Source of the DNA: VXMO01 sp965205915
GTDB lineage: Bacteria > Chloroflexota > Dehalococcoidia > UBA6926
Reading direction: 5' to 3'
NCBI GenBank assembly: GCA_965205915.1
Contig: OZ242191.1
Location: forward strand, 2,356,001-2,420,000
Length of the DNA: 64,000 nucleotides
In this document: positions 19,708 through 29,427 of the stretch, in pieces
Layout of the letters: every line of letters starts with the position of its first letter
Numbering within the stretch: position 1 is the first letter of the stretch
The notes under the pieces: model-generated
Database searches by the model: none
Told to the model about the DNA's origin: nothing
What the model saw: only the letters and a program-made list of their open reading frames with translations
Made by a program: the position numbers and the translations under genes

Positions 19708-19780
19708 TCCAACGATTCGAGTTAATCCCGCTGTTGTACGAGTTCTCTCTGAGCGCGCAGAATTCTTTGGTCAACTAACC

Positions 19781-21820
19781 TTAGGAGAGCGAGGAACGCG
19801 AACCCTCTCTACGAAGGTGATCTCTATCGGGCTGATCCCATCCGAAACCACCTGGCAGCTCATCCAACGCGCCTCGACCAGTTTCGCAGTTGGAGCGAAT
19901 AGGGCAGCCAAGACACTTGGGCGCAAGAGCCGTACATGTGAGTGCGCCCAGGTCTAGCAGTGCTTGGTTCCACTCAGTATCTGCTCCTTCGGTACCAGCC
20001 AGCTCGTGCAAGGAAAGTCGGAGTTGCCAGTCCGGGCCGCCGGAGTTACCCAACACCCTTCGGGCTATCCTCTTTGTGTTCGTGTCCATCAGGACACTGG
20101 TACGCCCAAAAGCAAAGCAGAGTACCGCGGATGCGATGTAGTCTCCCACCCCCGGGATGGCGGTTAGTTCCTGCCAATTGTCCGGTACTTGACCGCCCAA
20201 ACGGTCCCTAACATATGCAGCTGCCAAGGCAATGTTATCAAGCCGCCAATGAAGACCCAACGATGCAAGCAAAGGCTCCAATCTTCCCAAATTGCTCAAG
20301 AATGAATCGGGGGTTCTGCCCAGCCGGAGCACTTCGGTTGCAACCTGTGCCACTTGTTCAGCCTTAGTCCGATGGAGACACATCTCTATGAGCAGGACCT
20401 GCCAAGGATCTAAATCGTCCCTCCGCCAAGGGAACTGTCTCTTGTTTCGTCTGAACCAAGCGACAAGGTCATCCCTGAAGGAAACAACTATTGAATCCTC
20501 GCTGGGGCTGGCATCTTCGGTATCATCGCTGCCAGTTCCCTCGCCAATCGAGTTCAGAATTGATAAGGCGATGGCAGACGCTAACAAAGGAGGTACAGCA
20601 TTGCCAATCTGCTGGTATCTACTTGTGGGAGGCCCCGCGAATCTGAATCTGTCGGGGAAGGTCTGTATTCTCGCGGCCTCCCGGATAGATAAGGTGCGGT
20701 CTTCACTGGGATGGATATACCAGTAGCCGTCCTTGGCAATGTGGGCGGTGATGGTCCGGGAGAGATCGTCAAAGGACAATCTAAGGTACTTGTCGTTGAA
20801 GATGTCGGACCTATACCGTCTCAGATGTTCCGGTACCTCCAAGTACGTATCCCCTGGTTTCAACTTGCTGTAGATTTCGGCGTCGTCTGGCCGGACGGCT
20901 CTTGTAACGTGGTCATGCACGACCAGGGACTCTCTTCCCCTCAAACCTCGTCGTAGCATCTTCGCAAGCAATGTGCTTGGTGATCCCTCGTATGTAAGCG
21001 TCTCCTCACGTGAATTGGCCTCAACGACAGGCAGGTCTCCAATGGCCTGGCCAACTGAGGGCCTTCTTCCTCTGGGTGCTGGCCATTCGAATCTACGATC
21101 ATCGGCAACTCCTACAACGAAGAGCCGAGAGCGGTGTTGTGGAACTCTATATTTCCAGGCATTCAGTACCTCGACGTGAACGCCATAACTTCGGCGCTTC
21201 ATCTCGTCAATCAATGCAATCAGAAGTGCTCCCCCCTGTGCTTGGGCGAAGTTTGGTACATTCTCGAAGAGAATCGCCTTCGGCTTCAATCGGTCAACGA
21301 TGGAGAAAAAGCTTCTCCACAAATCCGCCCTCTCGTCTCGCGCTTGTCGTCGACCCCGCCTCACGAGGTCACCGATCTTGGAAGCGCCAGCATTTGAGAA
21401 GGGTTGACATGGAGGCCCGCCTGCCAACAGATCAATGCTTTCGATTCCCCAGTCTTCGAGTTGGGAGATGAACTCATCGGGGTTGGAGAGGTCACCTCTC
21501 CAAGTAAGGCCCGCAATATTCGCCGCATGCGTTTCTAGGGATGTGGCGTCGGAGTCCGCGGCGGCCACCACGGAAAACCCCTCCTCCTGAAGTCCAAAAC
21601 TCAGGCCGCCCGCGCCGCAGAACAGATCGACTGCCCAAGGTCGTGGTCGGCTTTTCAACCATTGTCGAACAGCCATCAGGTCATCTGGGTCAGGGGAATC
21701 AATATGGGGCTTAAGCCTGATGCGTTCTCCTCGACCAGCCTTTAGCCGGTATCGTGATTCGCTCGTGGCCTTATCCTCTGAAACGCTCATAATCCCATCC
21801 TGTAGTGTTAGATTAGCCAT
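19781..21820 (-). CDS. C5-cytosine methyltransferase fused to a Mig-like thymine-DNA glycosylase
   Basis: This 679-residue two-domain protein methylates cytosine at C5 and probably repairs the resulting T:G mismatches. Residues 60-425 carry the C5-MTase motifs: I AVDLFCGAGGLSFGL (64-77), IV GGPPCQPF with catalytic C138, VI ENV (186-188), VIII QHRSR (228-232) and X QQIGNAVPPL. Residues 447-650 are a HhH-GPD glycosylase: FPWRRDDLDPWQVLLIEMCL, hairpin IPGVGDYIASAVL (555-567), DTNTKRI with catalytic D579, and an iron-sulphur loop with cysteines 629, 636, 639 and 645 (C-X6-C-X2-C-X5-C). The tyrosine at 561 in GVGDY matches the Mig.Mth-type T:G glycosylase rather than MutY (Ser) or EndoIII (Lys). 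The ATG overlaps the AIPR gene stop (TGATG). It is the last gene of a five-gene operon. Confidence 0.92.
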   Translation of the reverse strand: MANLTLQDGIMSVSEDKATSESRYRLKAGRGERIRLKPHIDSPDPDDLMAVRQWLKSRPRPWAVDLFCGAGGLSFGLQEEGFSVVAAADSDATSLETHAANIAGLTWRGDLSNPDEFISQLEDWGIESIDLLAGGPPCQPFSNAGASKIGDLVRRGRRQARDERADLWRSFFSIVDRLKPKAILFENVPNFAQAQGGALLIALIDEMKRRSYGVHVEVLNAWKYRVPQHRSRLFVVGVADDRRFEWPAPRGRRPSVGQAIGDLPVVEANSREETLTYEGSPSTLLAKMLRRGLRGRESLVVHDHVTRAVRPDDAEIYSKLKPGDTYLEVPEHLRRYRSDIFNDKYLRLSFDDLSRTITAHIAKDGYWYIHPSEDRTLSIREAARIQTFPDRFRFAGPPTSRYQQIGNAVPPLLASAIALSILNSIGEGTGSDDTEDASPSEDSIVVSFRDDLVAWFRRNKRQFPWRRDDLDPWQVLLIEMCLHRTKAEQVAQVATEVLRLGRTPDSFLSNLGRLEPLLASLGLHWRLDNIALAAAYVRDRLGGQVPDNWQELTAIPGVGDYIASAVLCFAFGRTSVLMDTNTKRIARRVLGNSGGPDWQLRLSLHELAGTEGADTEWNQALLDLGALTCTALAPKCLGCPIRSNCETGRGALDELPGGFGWDQPDRDHLRREGSRSSLS

Positions 21821-23889
21821 CAGTCTAGTTCCGTCGACTCCTCGTCGGATTCCAAAGCGAACCCAATTGCTTTAGCCCTGTCGAGAATCTCGACCGCCTT
21901 CTTTGCATCTGAAGCGTTGATGTTAGTTCCTCTTTCAAAGGCTCGTCCGATGCGGAGGGCAAGTTGCCGCTGGCTGGGCTCAAGGGAGCCAGTCTGCGTT
22001 CCCCAGTCCGCCAGAATCTTCCAGCCGCCTGAGTTCACCTCAACCAGCCTCTTTAGGTTGGCCACATGATCAGGGGAGATGCTCGAGACGGAGCGTTGCT
22101 GTTCCTTTCGCGTTGCATCTGTGTTCAGGAGTTCGTCTCTTAAGCGATCCAACGGAGTGCGTGAAACCTTAGTCTGAACTTCGCCCCAGCATTGCTCGGT
22201 CTTGCACCATTCGGTGATGTTACGGGCTGTAGGGGGGGCAGTGATGACCGCATGCACGCCATGAGATAAATCTGCGATCACCCCCTGCAATTCCATAGTC
22301 AGGGCCTGTTCCCTCCAGATCCTCCCGAGGTCAATTCTTTGACTGGTGGCGTTGGCGAGCAGCGCCAGCGTGTATGTCACTATATTGGCCCTATATCCCC
22401 CGAAGTTCTGACGCTGAACTATCCGCTCGGTGGTTCGGAACAGTATTGCCTTGGCAACAAGCCTTTCAAAAAATGTGCGGTCGACTTGTGTGCGGTCACG
22501 CTCTTCCAGCCTGATCATGTAGTCCGAGAAGTTCTTCTGTGCCCCCCTGCTCACTATGTGGGGCAATTGTTCCCAAGTGTTCTCAAATTTAGTAAGGTCA
22601 GTCTTGGAGAATCTCTGATTGGTGGGGTTCTCTGCGGAGAAGGCGCGCCGTCTCGCTGGTGTGCCCTGCGCTGACTTGGCGTCCTGATACTGACCGCGTC
22701 CGCGCTCGTAAAACCACTTAGTCTGCCGCTGTGCCCCCCCCACCGAAGGCGCCCAGATGGTTCGTGAGAGTTCCTCCATACGGACGTGAAATGGATCATT
22801 TGCCGAAAAATCAGCCTCTGAGATTCGGTTCTGGGAGTTTGCGAAACGTGCCACGTTTCGGACAAGCTCTTCATGGACCTCGCCCGGTTCGATCTCGATG
22901 AGCTTCGCGGCGACATGCACCTGCGAAAGGTCAGCCCTCCCGCGTTCCGTGGCCAGTAGTGAGGCGGTTGTCTGGCCACCATTTACGATCTGCAATCCCT
23001 CCAGCCTCGTGACCGCTCTACCTCCATCTACATCGCACAACTCCACGGCTTCCGCGGTCATTGTGATCCCGTTGTTGTAGGCTAGAAAGTGCTCTGGCTG
23101 GCCGGAAATGGTATCACGTATGCCTCGGTTCACCTTTCCCCGGGCCTGCAAGTATGACCTGACGTTTGTCTCAAGCAACCTGGACCCAAAGTCAGCGTAG
23201 ATACTACGCAAGATTTCTCCAGGGACAAGGATAAGGAATGCCCGGTACCCTTCTTGAGTATTGTCAGCCTCAAGACATGGGATCACCCGATTAAATTGTT
23301 CTTTCAGGTTGACTGAGATAGTCTCCCGCTGGAGGCCAGAAGTGCTGAGACGATGCAGCCTGACAACATCCCACAAAGAATTTGTTACGGCAATGTCGCC
23401 GACGGGCTGTTGCTCGGGAACGTTCTCCAGAGTTGTCCTGCCGTCGGTGATTACAATAAATCGCACCTTGCCTATGCTCTCTCTTAGAGAGTGAATGTGG
23501 ACCGCCATATCAAATACAGGGGACGATTCCTCAAGTTCGACATACCTGCCGCTCAGGCACCATTCGAAGAAGGCACGGAGCCTCCTGAAGCCGACCTCGA
23601 CCTGCTGCCTGTTCACGGTTTCGGGAGGGGAGGAATTTGTGTGAATACTGAGAAACAAATCGACCCGCCCCTCGTCCTCGTCCAAGGCGTATCCGCTTGC
23701 CTCCATTCCCCTCGCCCTGTGATAACACACCAGAGGATCATCGAATTCGCCAGCCTCGGACAGCATGTCGAAAATCGTCTGCGTGAACAAATCGGAGAGC
23801 ATTACGCTCTGTTCCTCAGACTCAGCCAAGGCGAGTACATCCTGACGAAGGTTCTCGGCGAAATCAGCAACCGAAAGCTGCTGTGTCAT
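21820..23889 (-). CDS. AIPR-family protein (abortive infection phage resistance)
   Basis: This 689-residue protein is recognised by the AIPR core: EHFLAYNNGITMTAEAVEL, then RLEGLQIVNGGQTTASLLAT, and NSQNRISEADFSANDPFHVRM about 40 residues later. AIPR proteins have been linked to abortive infection and occur beside methyltransferases in restriction-type operons; their biochemical activity is not settled. The ATG overlaps the previous stop as ATGA and its own stop overlaps the methyltransferase start. This suggests the products are made together and may act as one complex. Confidence 0.85.
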   Translation of the reverse strand: MTQQLSVADFAENLRQDVLALAESEEQSVMLSDLFTQTIFDMLSEAGEFDDPLVCYHRARGMEASGYALDEDEGRVDLFLSIHTNSSPPETVNRQQVEVGFRRLRAFFEWCLSGRYVELEESSPVFDMAVHIHSLRESIGKVRFIVITDGRTTLENVPEQQPVGDIAVTNSLWDVVRLHRLSTSGLQRETISVNLKEQFNRVIPCLEADNTQEGYRAFLILVPGEILRSIYADFGSRLLETNVRSYLQARGKVNRGIRDTISGQPEHFLAYNNGITMTAEAVELCDVDGGRAVTRLEGLQIVNGGQTTASLLATERGRADLSQVHVAAKLIEIEPGEVHEELVRNVARFANSQNRISEADFSANDPFHVRMEELSRTIWAPSVGGAQRQTKWFYERGRGQYQDAKSAQGTPARRRAFSAENPTNQRFSKTDLTKFENTWEQLPHIVSRGAQKNFSDYMIRLEERDRTQVDRTFFERLVAKAILFRTTERIVQRQNFGGYRANIVTYTLALLANATSQRIDLGRIWREQALTMELQGVIADLSHGVHAVITAPPTARNITEWCKTEQCWGEVQTKVSRTPLDRLRDELLNTDATRKEQQRSVSSISPDHVANLKRLVEVNSGGWKILADWGTQTGSLEPSQRQLALRIGRAFERGTNINASDAKKAVEILDRAKAIGFALESDEESTELD

Positions 23890-24890
23890 AGCAGGTTCTC
23901 CAAGAGTTTCTCTGGCCGTTCTACCGTTATACGGAATCTGGCGCTGGAGGCAGTGGATACCACATATTGGACGTCGCTGATCCCAATTTGGAGTTCGGTG
24001 GAAATGATTTTGGGGAACCCTTCTTCTACTCTGAACGGGTGCAAAGACCTCAAGGTGTATCCAACATCAGAATACAGACTCGCATCCTCACGTTGATATC
24101 CACTGAGATCGAGCCTAAGGTCAATCAGTTCCAGACAGCCTGATTGCGCCGCAGCGGTTCGCACAGATTCGACCATGTCGGGAAGTGTTTCACCGTGTCC
24201 GGCACGGCGGTCCACTAACAACCCCAAGAGAAGAAGGGTCACATCGGCGGGTACCTCGAGCTGCCGTTCGCTGGAGATATTCAGACGGTCCAAGCTGCCT
24301 TCGCTGGTTGTCTTAACTTCCATGCATAAGTTCCCCAACTGAAAATCTTGATTTGCCCCCATGGGACCTCGCCAGCCGTCCGCAGCACCCCTCATTCCCG
24401 CCACCGGAGCCACAACCTCCCTCAGTGACCATAACTCTCCCCACAGGCCCTGTTGTGCTTCCCTTGTCAACCCCCGGGCTCCCAGTCTTTTCAGCAACTG
24501 TTGCCAATCGGACAGTCGAGCAAGAAACCGAGCTAGTGCCACTTTTTCGTCATCCGGCTGCTCCGCTGCGGTAACCAGATCATTCACCAATAGATCGAAG
24601 ATGTCTCGGTGGTTCGGCTCGGTGAGCGCGAGTACTACTTCGACCTCATTGCTGTCCGTCTCCCTAGGCATTACTCGGACCGTCAGGCCCCGGGAATCCG
24701 GGACCTCCGGCATTCCCTCGACTGTGTTTGCCGCGACTCGAAATATGAGCATCCGATTTCTGGAGGGTGTCTCCAGCCCCAGAAAAAAATTTCTCCGTCC
24801 GCCAGGCAGTATTCGACGCTGAACCCTTCCTAGGGTTTCTCCGACGCGGGTGTCCTCCTCCAAGTGCGTCCACACCTCCGGCTGGTTCAA
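23886..24890 (-). CDS. PD-(D/E)XK nuclease-like protein (DUF4420-type)
   Basis: This 334-residue protein has a likely restriction-endonuclease fold: GANQDFQLGNLCMEVKTTSE around residue 180-200 gives D, E and K in D-(X8)-ExK, the PD-(D/E)XK pattern. This domain is commonly found between Z1 and AIPR genes and is the best candidate for the cutting subunit. The start is TTG at 24890, overlapping the Z1 stop as TTGA; its stop overlaps the AIPR ATG. The nuclease role is inferred from the motif and neighbours. Confidence 0.8.
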   Translation of the reverse strand: MNQPEVWTHLEEDTRVGETLGRVQRRILPGGRRNFFLGLETPSRNRMLIFRVAANTVEGMPEVPDSRGLTVRVMPRETDSNEVEVVLALTEPNHRDIFDLLVNDLVTAAEQPDDEKVALARFLARLSDWQQLLKRLGARGLTREAQQGLWGELWSLREVVAPVAGMRGAADGWRGPMGANQDFQLGNLCMEVKTTSEGSLDRLNISSERQLEVPADVTLLLLGLLVDRRAGHGETLPDMVESVRTAAAQSGCLELIDLRLDLSGYQREDASLYSDVGYTLRSLHPFRVEEGFPKIISTELQIGISDVQYVVSTASSARFRITVERPEKLLENLL

Positions 24891-27634
24891 ATCTCCATCT
24901 CCTCCTGCCAGTAGACCGTGTTCACGAAGTACTCGATGGGAGTATCACTGGCGGCTGCCGGGAAACTGGCGGCAAAGCCCACATACGGCAAGCCCGCGTC
25001 GTCGAATTCTTGGAGTGGGTAGATGAGGAGCAGTCCGTTGGTGGAATCGCGGGAACGTCGAACATTGGGGCCGCTCGGTCTGATTGGGGTAGATTGGTGT
25101 CGGCTCCTCGCTGGATTAGCCCTATGCTGACGCACTGTCTCTTCCAAGGCGCTGTCGCGCTGCTGTTCCGTCAGATCGATCAGCTCGTCCTCCGGACTGG
25201 CGAGTCGCCGGATGCGGTACACCGCCTGTTTATCGAAACTTTCCACGGGATGCTGGGCCCTACGGACCGGATATATTTCACAGCCCCCGAGGTCTGTGGA
25301 CAATTGACCTTGTCGGTTTGAGATCAGAGCGACCGTCCATTTGGCAAGGCCACCGACCGAGTTCTGAGAGCGTATGTACTTGGACAGATAGTCGCCCCGG
25401 GCCTTTCGAGAGCTCGGATGGACGCTAATGTCCGCCAGCAGATCTGCAACATCCTCTCCAGACACACCCTGCCAGATGCGATTGCCTGTACTCGAAGGTT
25501 CCATGGGGCCGAGAGATGCCACAAACCGACCGTACCGTTCGTGGTTTCTTCGATTTGCGCCGGGATTTCGGTCAAAGGCGATGGTCTCACTGATATCAGC
25601 GGAATACGAGATGGTCATGGGTGTCCCGTTGCGCATCTTGTTGGCGGCGGTGATCACAAGGCCAGCTGGATGACTTCTCACTCGGAGGCCGAAGTCGCGA
25701 GGCGTCATACCCCTGTCTGCCATCAGGTCGAACTCCTGTCTGAGCTCATCGGTGGCGACGGTTATGTGACTGTAGAAATCCCGCAGTTCATCGGTAGTAT
25801 ACAGTCGGCAGAGGTCCACATAGCCAGGGCGGTAACCGAACCATCTTCCCATCTGGAGCAGCGTATCGTACATGCGTGAGGCCCGAAGGTAATAGCTCAC
25901 TGACAATCCTTCAAGCGTGAGGCCCCTGGAGAGTTTGTCCCCTCCAATGGCGATAGCGCTCAATCCCTCGGGATGGTCCCAATAGTCAAGGGCATCCTTG
26001 GCTGCGCCGTTGATGACCTTCACTTGGATCCTCTGTGAAGACTCAACCAGTGTCGATTGAACCTCCTCCCACGACACCTCCGTGCTTCCGAGCATCAGAT
26101 CTGGGTAAAGTTCAGCAAGCGACTTTGAGCTAGGCTCGAAGTCTTCCAGCCACATGGAACGCAGATCATCCATGATGGAATTTGGAGAATCGCCGTCACC
26201 GTACCTTATGCGGTTTTGAAGGTCCCGCAACTCGATCCCAACCAAATCCGCGACCTGATGTTGCACATTCACGAATCGGGTCACATGAATCAGCATGGAG
26301 TTGTGCTGCCCCTGCTGTGCCCGTGCGGCCCTGGCCGCGCATGCGAGGATGAACGCCTTTATTGCTCTCGTGAGAGAACTCGGCAGACCCCCAATTGCCA
26401 GGCTGCTCCGATGAACATTGGGGATCAGATCATGGTGATCGTCTACACCTCGGAAGAGGGGCAGTGCCGACACCGACGCACTTTCATCATCGGGCTCCAC
26501 CGGCAGGCCGAAGACCTTGGTAGGGCCCACATGGTTGCTGGGAACAGGAAGGTTAATCAGAAAATCTCGGGGGAAGAGATCCTGACCATGCCTGCCTGCG
26601 TCTTGATCGGGATAAATGAAGATGTTTGCAAAGGGCGTGGCAGTGTATCCGATATAAACACTCTGATCGAATGCGTTAAGGAGTTCCCTAATCCGTCGAT
26701 TTATGGTGGTGGGGTCCTCGTCGTTGTTGGGCGGCGAGGAGTTGGTGTTCACCGAAGCAAAGTCAGCTTCATCGTCGATGACCAAAATGGGGATTCCTAG
26801 AATTGAATCCGATGTCCCTGTCGCGCCCAATGACCGAGCCCAGCGGGTAAGGTTGCGCAAAACCGACCCATTCTTCTTGACCACCATGATGACCGGATCG
26901 CCACCCAGTCGGACATTGAAATGGTTGGCCACTTTTAGATTGAAATCGCCCGTTTCCTCCGCGTTGGTGGAGGGGATAGCTCTGAGCAGTGGTTCGCCAA
27001 CCAACGTTCCCACTCCTACGCGTTTGTTCGTCGAGTCAAGAGCAAGATTAAGCCGGGTATCCCATCCCAGAAAACCTTCGTCAAAGCGCAACTGGGTCTG
27101 AGCGCGCAGGCTGTTCGTGGTCCCGGTGAGCACCACTATGAACTTGTAGCCAGCGTCAGCAGCTTTGCAAATCAATTCGATGTAATTGGATGTCTTGCCG
27201 GATTGGACTTCACCAACTACCATCCCCCGACGGTCCCACGCGCCTGGACGCTTCGGATCTTCGATAAGCTCCAGAATGCGGTCGGTTAGGTCGTCGGAAC
27301 GCTGAAGCGTCGGGAGCGCCCAGCCTTTCTTCTCCTTTAGGAATCGCTGATATCGTCTAGTAAATCTCCACTCAATTGAAGCCCGACGGGCCGCGAGCCA
27401 AGCAAGGTGATCGCTACTCTCATCTGTGAGCGTTGAGGCATCTCCGACCACGACATTTAGGTTTGCTTCTAATTCCCTAACGAGCACGTCAATATCGACT
27501 TCGGCGTCGGAATCCTGGGCCTTGAGTGCCTGAACGGCTATGTTCGCTATGTTCCTCACCCCGGCTTCGTCAGGAGTCGTGTCCACCCCCAACAGGTTTA
27601 GGGCTATGACTCTCGCTGTTTCCAAGTCACTCAA
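24887..27634 (-). CDS. Z1-domain superfamily II helicase-like protein
   Basis: This 915-residue ATPase/translocase belongs to the Z1 family, predicted partners of GHKL ATPases in restriction-type systems. Walker A is GEVQSGKTSNYIEL (about residue 141). Motif II is ILVIDDEADFASVNT, motif III-like is YIGYTATPFANIF, and the C-terminal lobe has the Z1 hallmark IAIGGDKLSRGLTLEGLSVS followed by YLRASRMYDTLLQMGRWFGY. The start is TTG at 27634, eight bases inside the upstream gene's end. It likely couples ATP use to DNA tracking for the PD-(D/E)XK protein. Confidence 0.9.
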   Translation of the reverse strand: MSDLETARVIALNLLGVDTTPDEAGVRNIANIAVQALKAQDSDAEVDIDVLVRELEANLNVVVGDASTLTDESSDHLAWLAARRASIEWRFTRRYQRFLKEKKGWALPTLQRSDDLTDRILELIEDPKRPGAWDRRGMVVGEVQSGKTSNYIELICKAADAGYKFIVVLTGTTNSLRAQTQLRFDEGFLGWDTRLNLALDSTNKRVGVGTLVGEPLLRAIPSTNAEETGDFNLKVANHFNVRLGGDPVIMVVKKNGSVLRNLTRWARSLGATGTSDSILGIPILVIDDEADFASVNTNSSPPNNDEDPTTINRRIRELLNAFDQSVYIGYTATPFANIFIYPDQDAGRHGQDLFPRDFLINLPVPSNHVGPTKVFGLPVEPDDESASVSALPLFRGVDDHHDLIPNVHRSSLAIGGLPSSLTRAIKAFILACAARAARAQQGQHNSMLIHVTRFVNVQHQVADLVGIELRDLQNRIRYGDGDSPNSIMDDLRSMWLEDFEPSSKSLAELYPDLMLGSTEVSWEEVQSTLVESSQRIQVKVINGAAKDALDYWDHPEGLSAIAIGGDKLSRGLTLEGLSVSYYLRASRMYDTLLQMGRWFGYRPGYVDLCRLYTTDELRDFYSHITVATDELRQEFDLMADRGMTPRDFGLRVRSHPAGLVITAANKMRNGTPMTISYSADISETIAFDRNPGANRRNHERYGRFVASLGPMEPSSTGNRIWQGVSGEDVADLLADISVHPSSRKARGDYLSKYIRSQNSVGGLAKWTVALISNRQGQLSTDLGGCEIYPVRRAQHPVESFDKQAVYRIRRLASPEDELIDLTEQQRDSALEETVRQHRANPARSRHQSTPIRPSGPNVRRSRDSTNGLLLIYPLQEFDDAGLPYVGFAASFPAAASDTPIEYFVNTVYWQEEMEI

Positions 27635-29138
27635 TTGCCGTCTCCTTCAGCAGAGCATCCACAGTTGGTTCCACTAATTCAAACCGTTCGCCGATCGCCT
27701 CTGTCGACCCCAATCGATCTAGGGCCTCTCCATGGCTCAACCCGGCTTTCACGAAGGCGGCGTAGAGAGCCCTGATCAGTCCAACTATTTCTTTAGCTGC
27801 GGCAGATTCGAAGGGCTGCCTCTGCGACTCATCGCCCTCTGCCATGTCGATCCATATCTGCTGAACAGGAACATACTCCTCCACGAGGCGTAGGATTTGC
27901 TGAATCTTCTGGGAATCCTTTGAGTTCGTCCCCAAAGCATCCCTGACTATCGGATGGTCTCTGTTGATCACGTATGAAACTTTGTTTCCCTTTACGCGTC
28001 TCTGCCAAACGAACACTGGGCTCCTTGTGGTTGTTCGCGCAATAGTCTTGCCGCGGTGTCTGTAGACAGCTACCGCCCTTTTTCGGGCGGCTTGTGCGAT
28101 TCGACGCAAGTCATCCCTGTACTGAAGGGGTGGACGGGCCCTCGACTTCCGGACATCGATCTTCCATTCGTGGTCAACTGAATTAGAAAGGTCCAGCCGT
28201 ATCCGGGCGAGCTTGTAGTGCTCTTCCTTTATGAACCCAAGCCCAAGCCAGTCACCTGATAGTAGAAGCCGCCGATTGCGATAGACGTAGAAGCCCTGTT
28301 GAGCGTTCCATCCCGCAGGCCCCCCCGCCAATCTATGTTTGTCTCCAGAGAGGCTGGAATGATGCGGCAGCACAAAGGGAGTCACTGCAATGCCGGAGTC
28401 GGCTCCTCCCAGCGTTTCGGTCGCGAGCTGCTGAGTAGTTGATTCATCCAGAAGGAACGGGTCCCAAGGCTTTATAAGTTGGCCGTTTAGATGGATTGAG
28501 ACCGAATTTTGCTCCGTCATGATGCGATGGAATACCATGGAGATGTGCTCTTCGACAGCACCGAGCGCGTCATGGAATTGCTGTCTCGCCTGGATGTTGT
28601 CAGCACCAACGTCGCCGACCAATCGGTCAAGGTTGCTCCACAAAATTAGCGTGCCGTGCGGAAACTTGATCAGCGAATCCACGTCTGTTCCCGTGATGGA
28701 CTCAACAGGAACACGCAACAATTGCCACTCACCAGAAGAGGCAAGGTGGTCCAGATCCCATTTCCGACTGTGAATTCCTAGTTCGGCGGAGGCGCGTGAG
28801 ACTACGGTTAACGACCTCGCTTGCGAGATTGAGGCGGTCTTGAGACCCAAGCCATAACGACCTAAGTCGGAAAGTTCCCTTTCTTCCAGCGGGCTACTGG
28901 AGCCAACCCTCATCGCGGCGACCAGCCCTGATTCCGACATCCCAGAGCCATCATCTAGAATTGATGCCCACGAATCACGTCCGGCCCATTGAAAGTTCAG
29001 CCAGATGTTTCGCGCACCAGCGGTAATACTGTTGTCGATTAGGTCGCAAACGGCATCCGGAAGAGAATATCCGGTTGCTCTAAGAGACTCCATCAGGTCA
29101 TCGGCTCTCGGTGCTACGAGATCAAAGCTTGCTTGCAT
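27627..29138 (-). CDS. GHKL (Hsp90/MutL/MORC-like) ATPase of a restriction-type operon
   Basis: This 503-residue protein has GHKL ATP-site motifs in its first 110 residues: SLPDAVCDLIDNSITAGA (N-box, E replaced by D in the first position), LDDGSGMSESGL (D-G-G) and LGRYGLGLKTASISQA (G-box). The rest resembles the S5/transducer region, with VYRNRRLLLSGDWLGL. Such MutL/MORC-like ATPases with Z1 partners were predicted from comparative genomics to form novel restriction-modification systems. ATG at 29138 follows CGGAGGTTCC. It is the first gene of the operon, so the operon promoter should lie in 29139-29241. Confidence 0.88.
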   Translation of the reverse strand: MQASFDLVAPRADDLMESLRATGYSLPDAVCDLIDNSITAGARNIWLNFQWAGRDSWASILDDGSGMSESGLVAAMRVGSSSPLEERELSDLGRYGLGLKTASISQARSLTVVSRASAELGIHSRKWDLDHLASSGEWQLLRVPVESITGTDVDSLIKFPHGTLILWSNLDRLVGDVGADNIQARQQFHDALGAVEEHISMVFHRIMTEQNSVSIHLNGQLIKPWDPFLLDESTTQQLATETLGGADSGIAVTPFVLPHHSSLSGDKHRLAGGPAGWNAQQGFYVYRNRRLLLSGDWLGLGFIKEEHYKLARIRLDLSNSVDHEWKIDVRKSRARPPLQYRDDLRRIAQAARKRAVAVYRHRGKTIARTTTRSPVFVWQRRVKGNKVSYVINRDHPIVRDALGTNSKDSQKIQQILRLVEEYVPVQQIWIDMAEGDESQRQPFESAAAKEIVGLIRALYAAFVKAGLSHGEALDRLGSTEAIGERFELVEPTVDALLKETAIE

Positions 29139-29241
29139 CGGAACCTCCGGCGAGACCTAGGGGCTGGGGCCTCTGTTGCATTCTTAGTGGCTCGACGCCG
29201 CACAAAAGGTGGGAACTTTCGGCAGGCCCCTTACCGTGAAC

Positions 29242-29427
29242 CTAATTCGCCGGTCTGGCTAACGCACCAGCCTGTTCAATTGAGGCTGAAACCACCGCCA
29301 CGGCCCTTCCCACCTCTGTCGGTGCTGCATATCTGGCGACCGAATCTAGGCCATGCTCGCTCACATAGCCTTCCACCACGTCAAGAATCGCTCGAAGATC
29401 GCCAGTAGAAATCTCAATGGTTGTCAT
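29242..29427 (-). CDS. Small hypothetical protein upstream of the Z1 operon
   Basis: This 61-residue acidic protein begins MTTIEISTGDLRAILDVVEG at an ATG at 29427, with GAAGGAG about 14 bases upstream. It has a regular helical pattern (DLRAILDVVEGYVSEHGLD) but no recognised family. It lies about 100 bases before the GHKL gene on the same strand and could be the operon's first gene. A small regulator is possible but not shown. Confidence 0.4.
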   Translation of the reverse strand: MTTIEISTGDLRAILDVVEGYVSEHGLDSVARYAAPTEVGRAVAVVSASIEQAGALARPAN

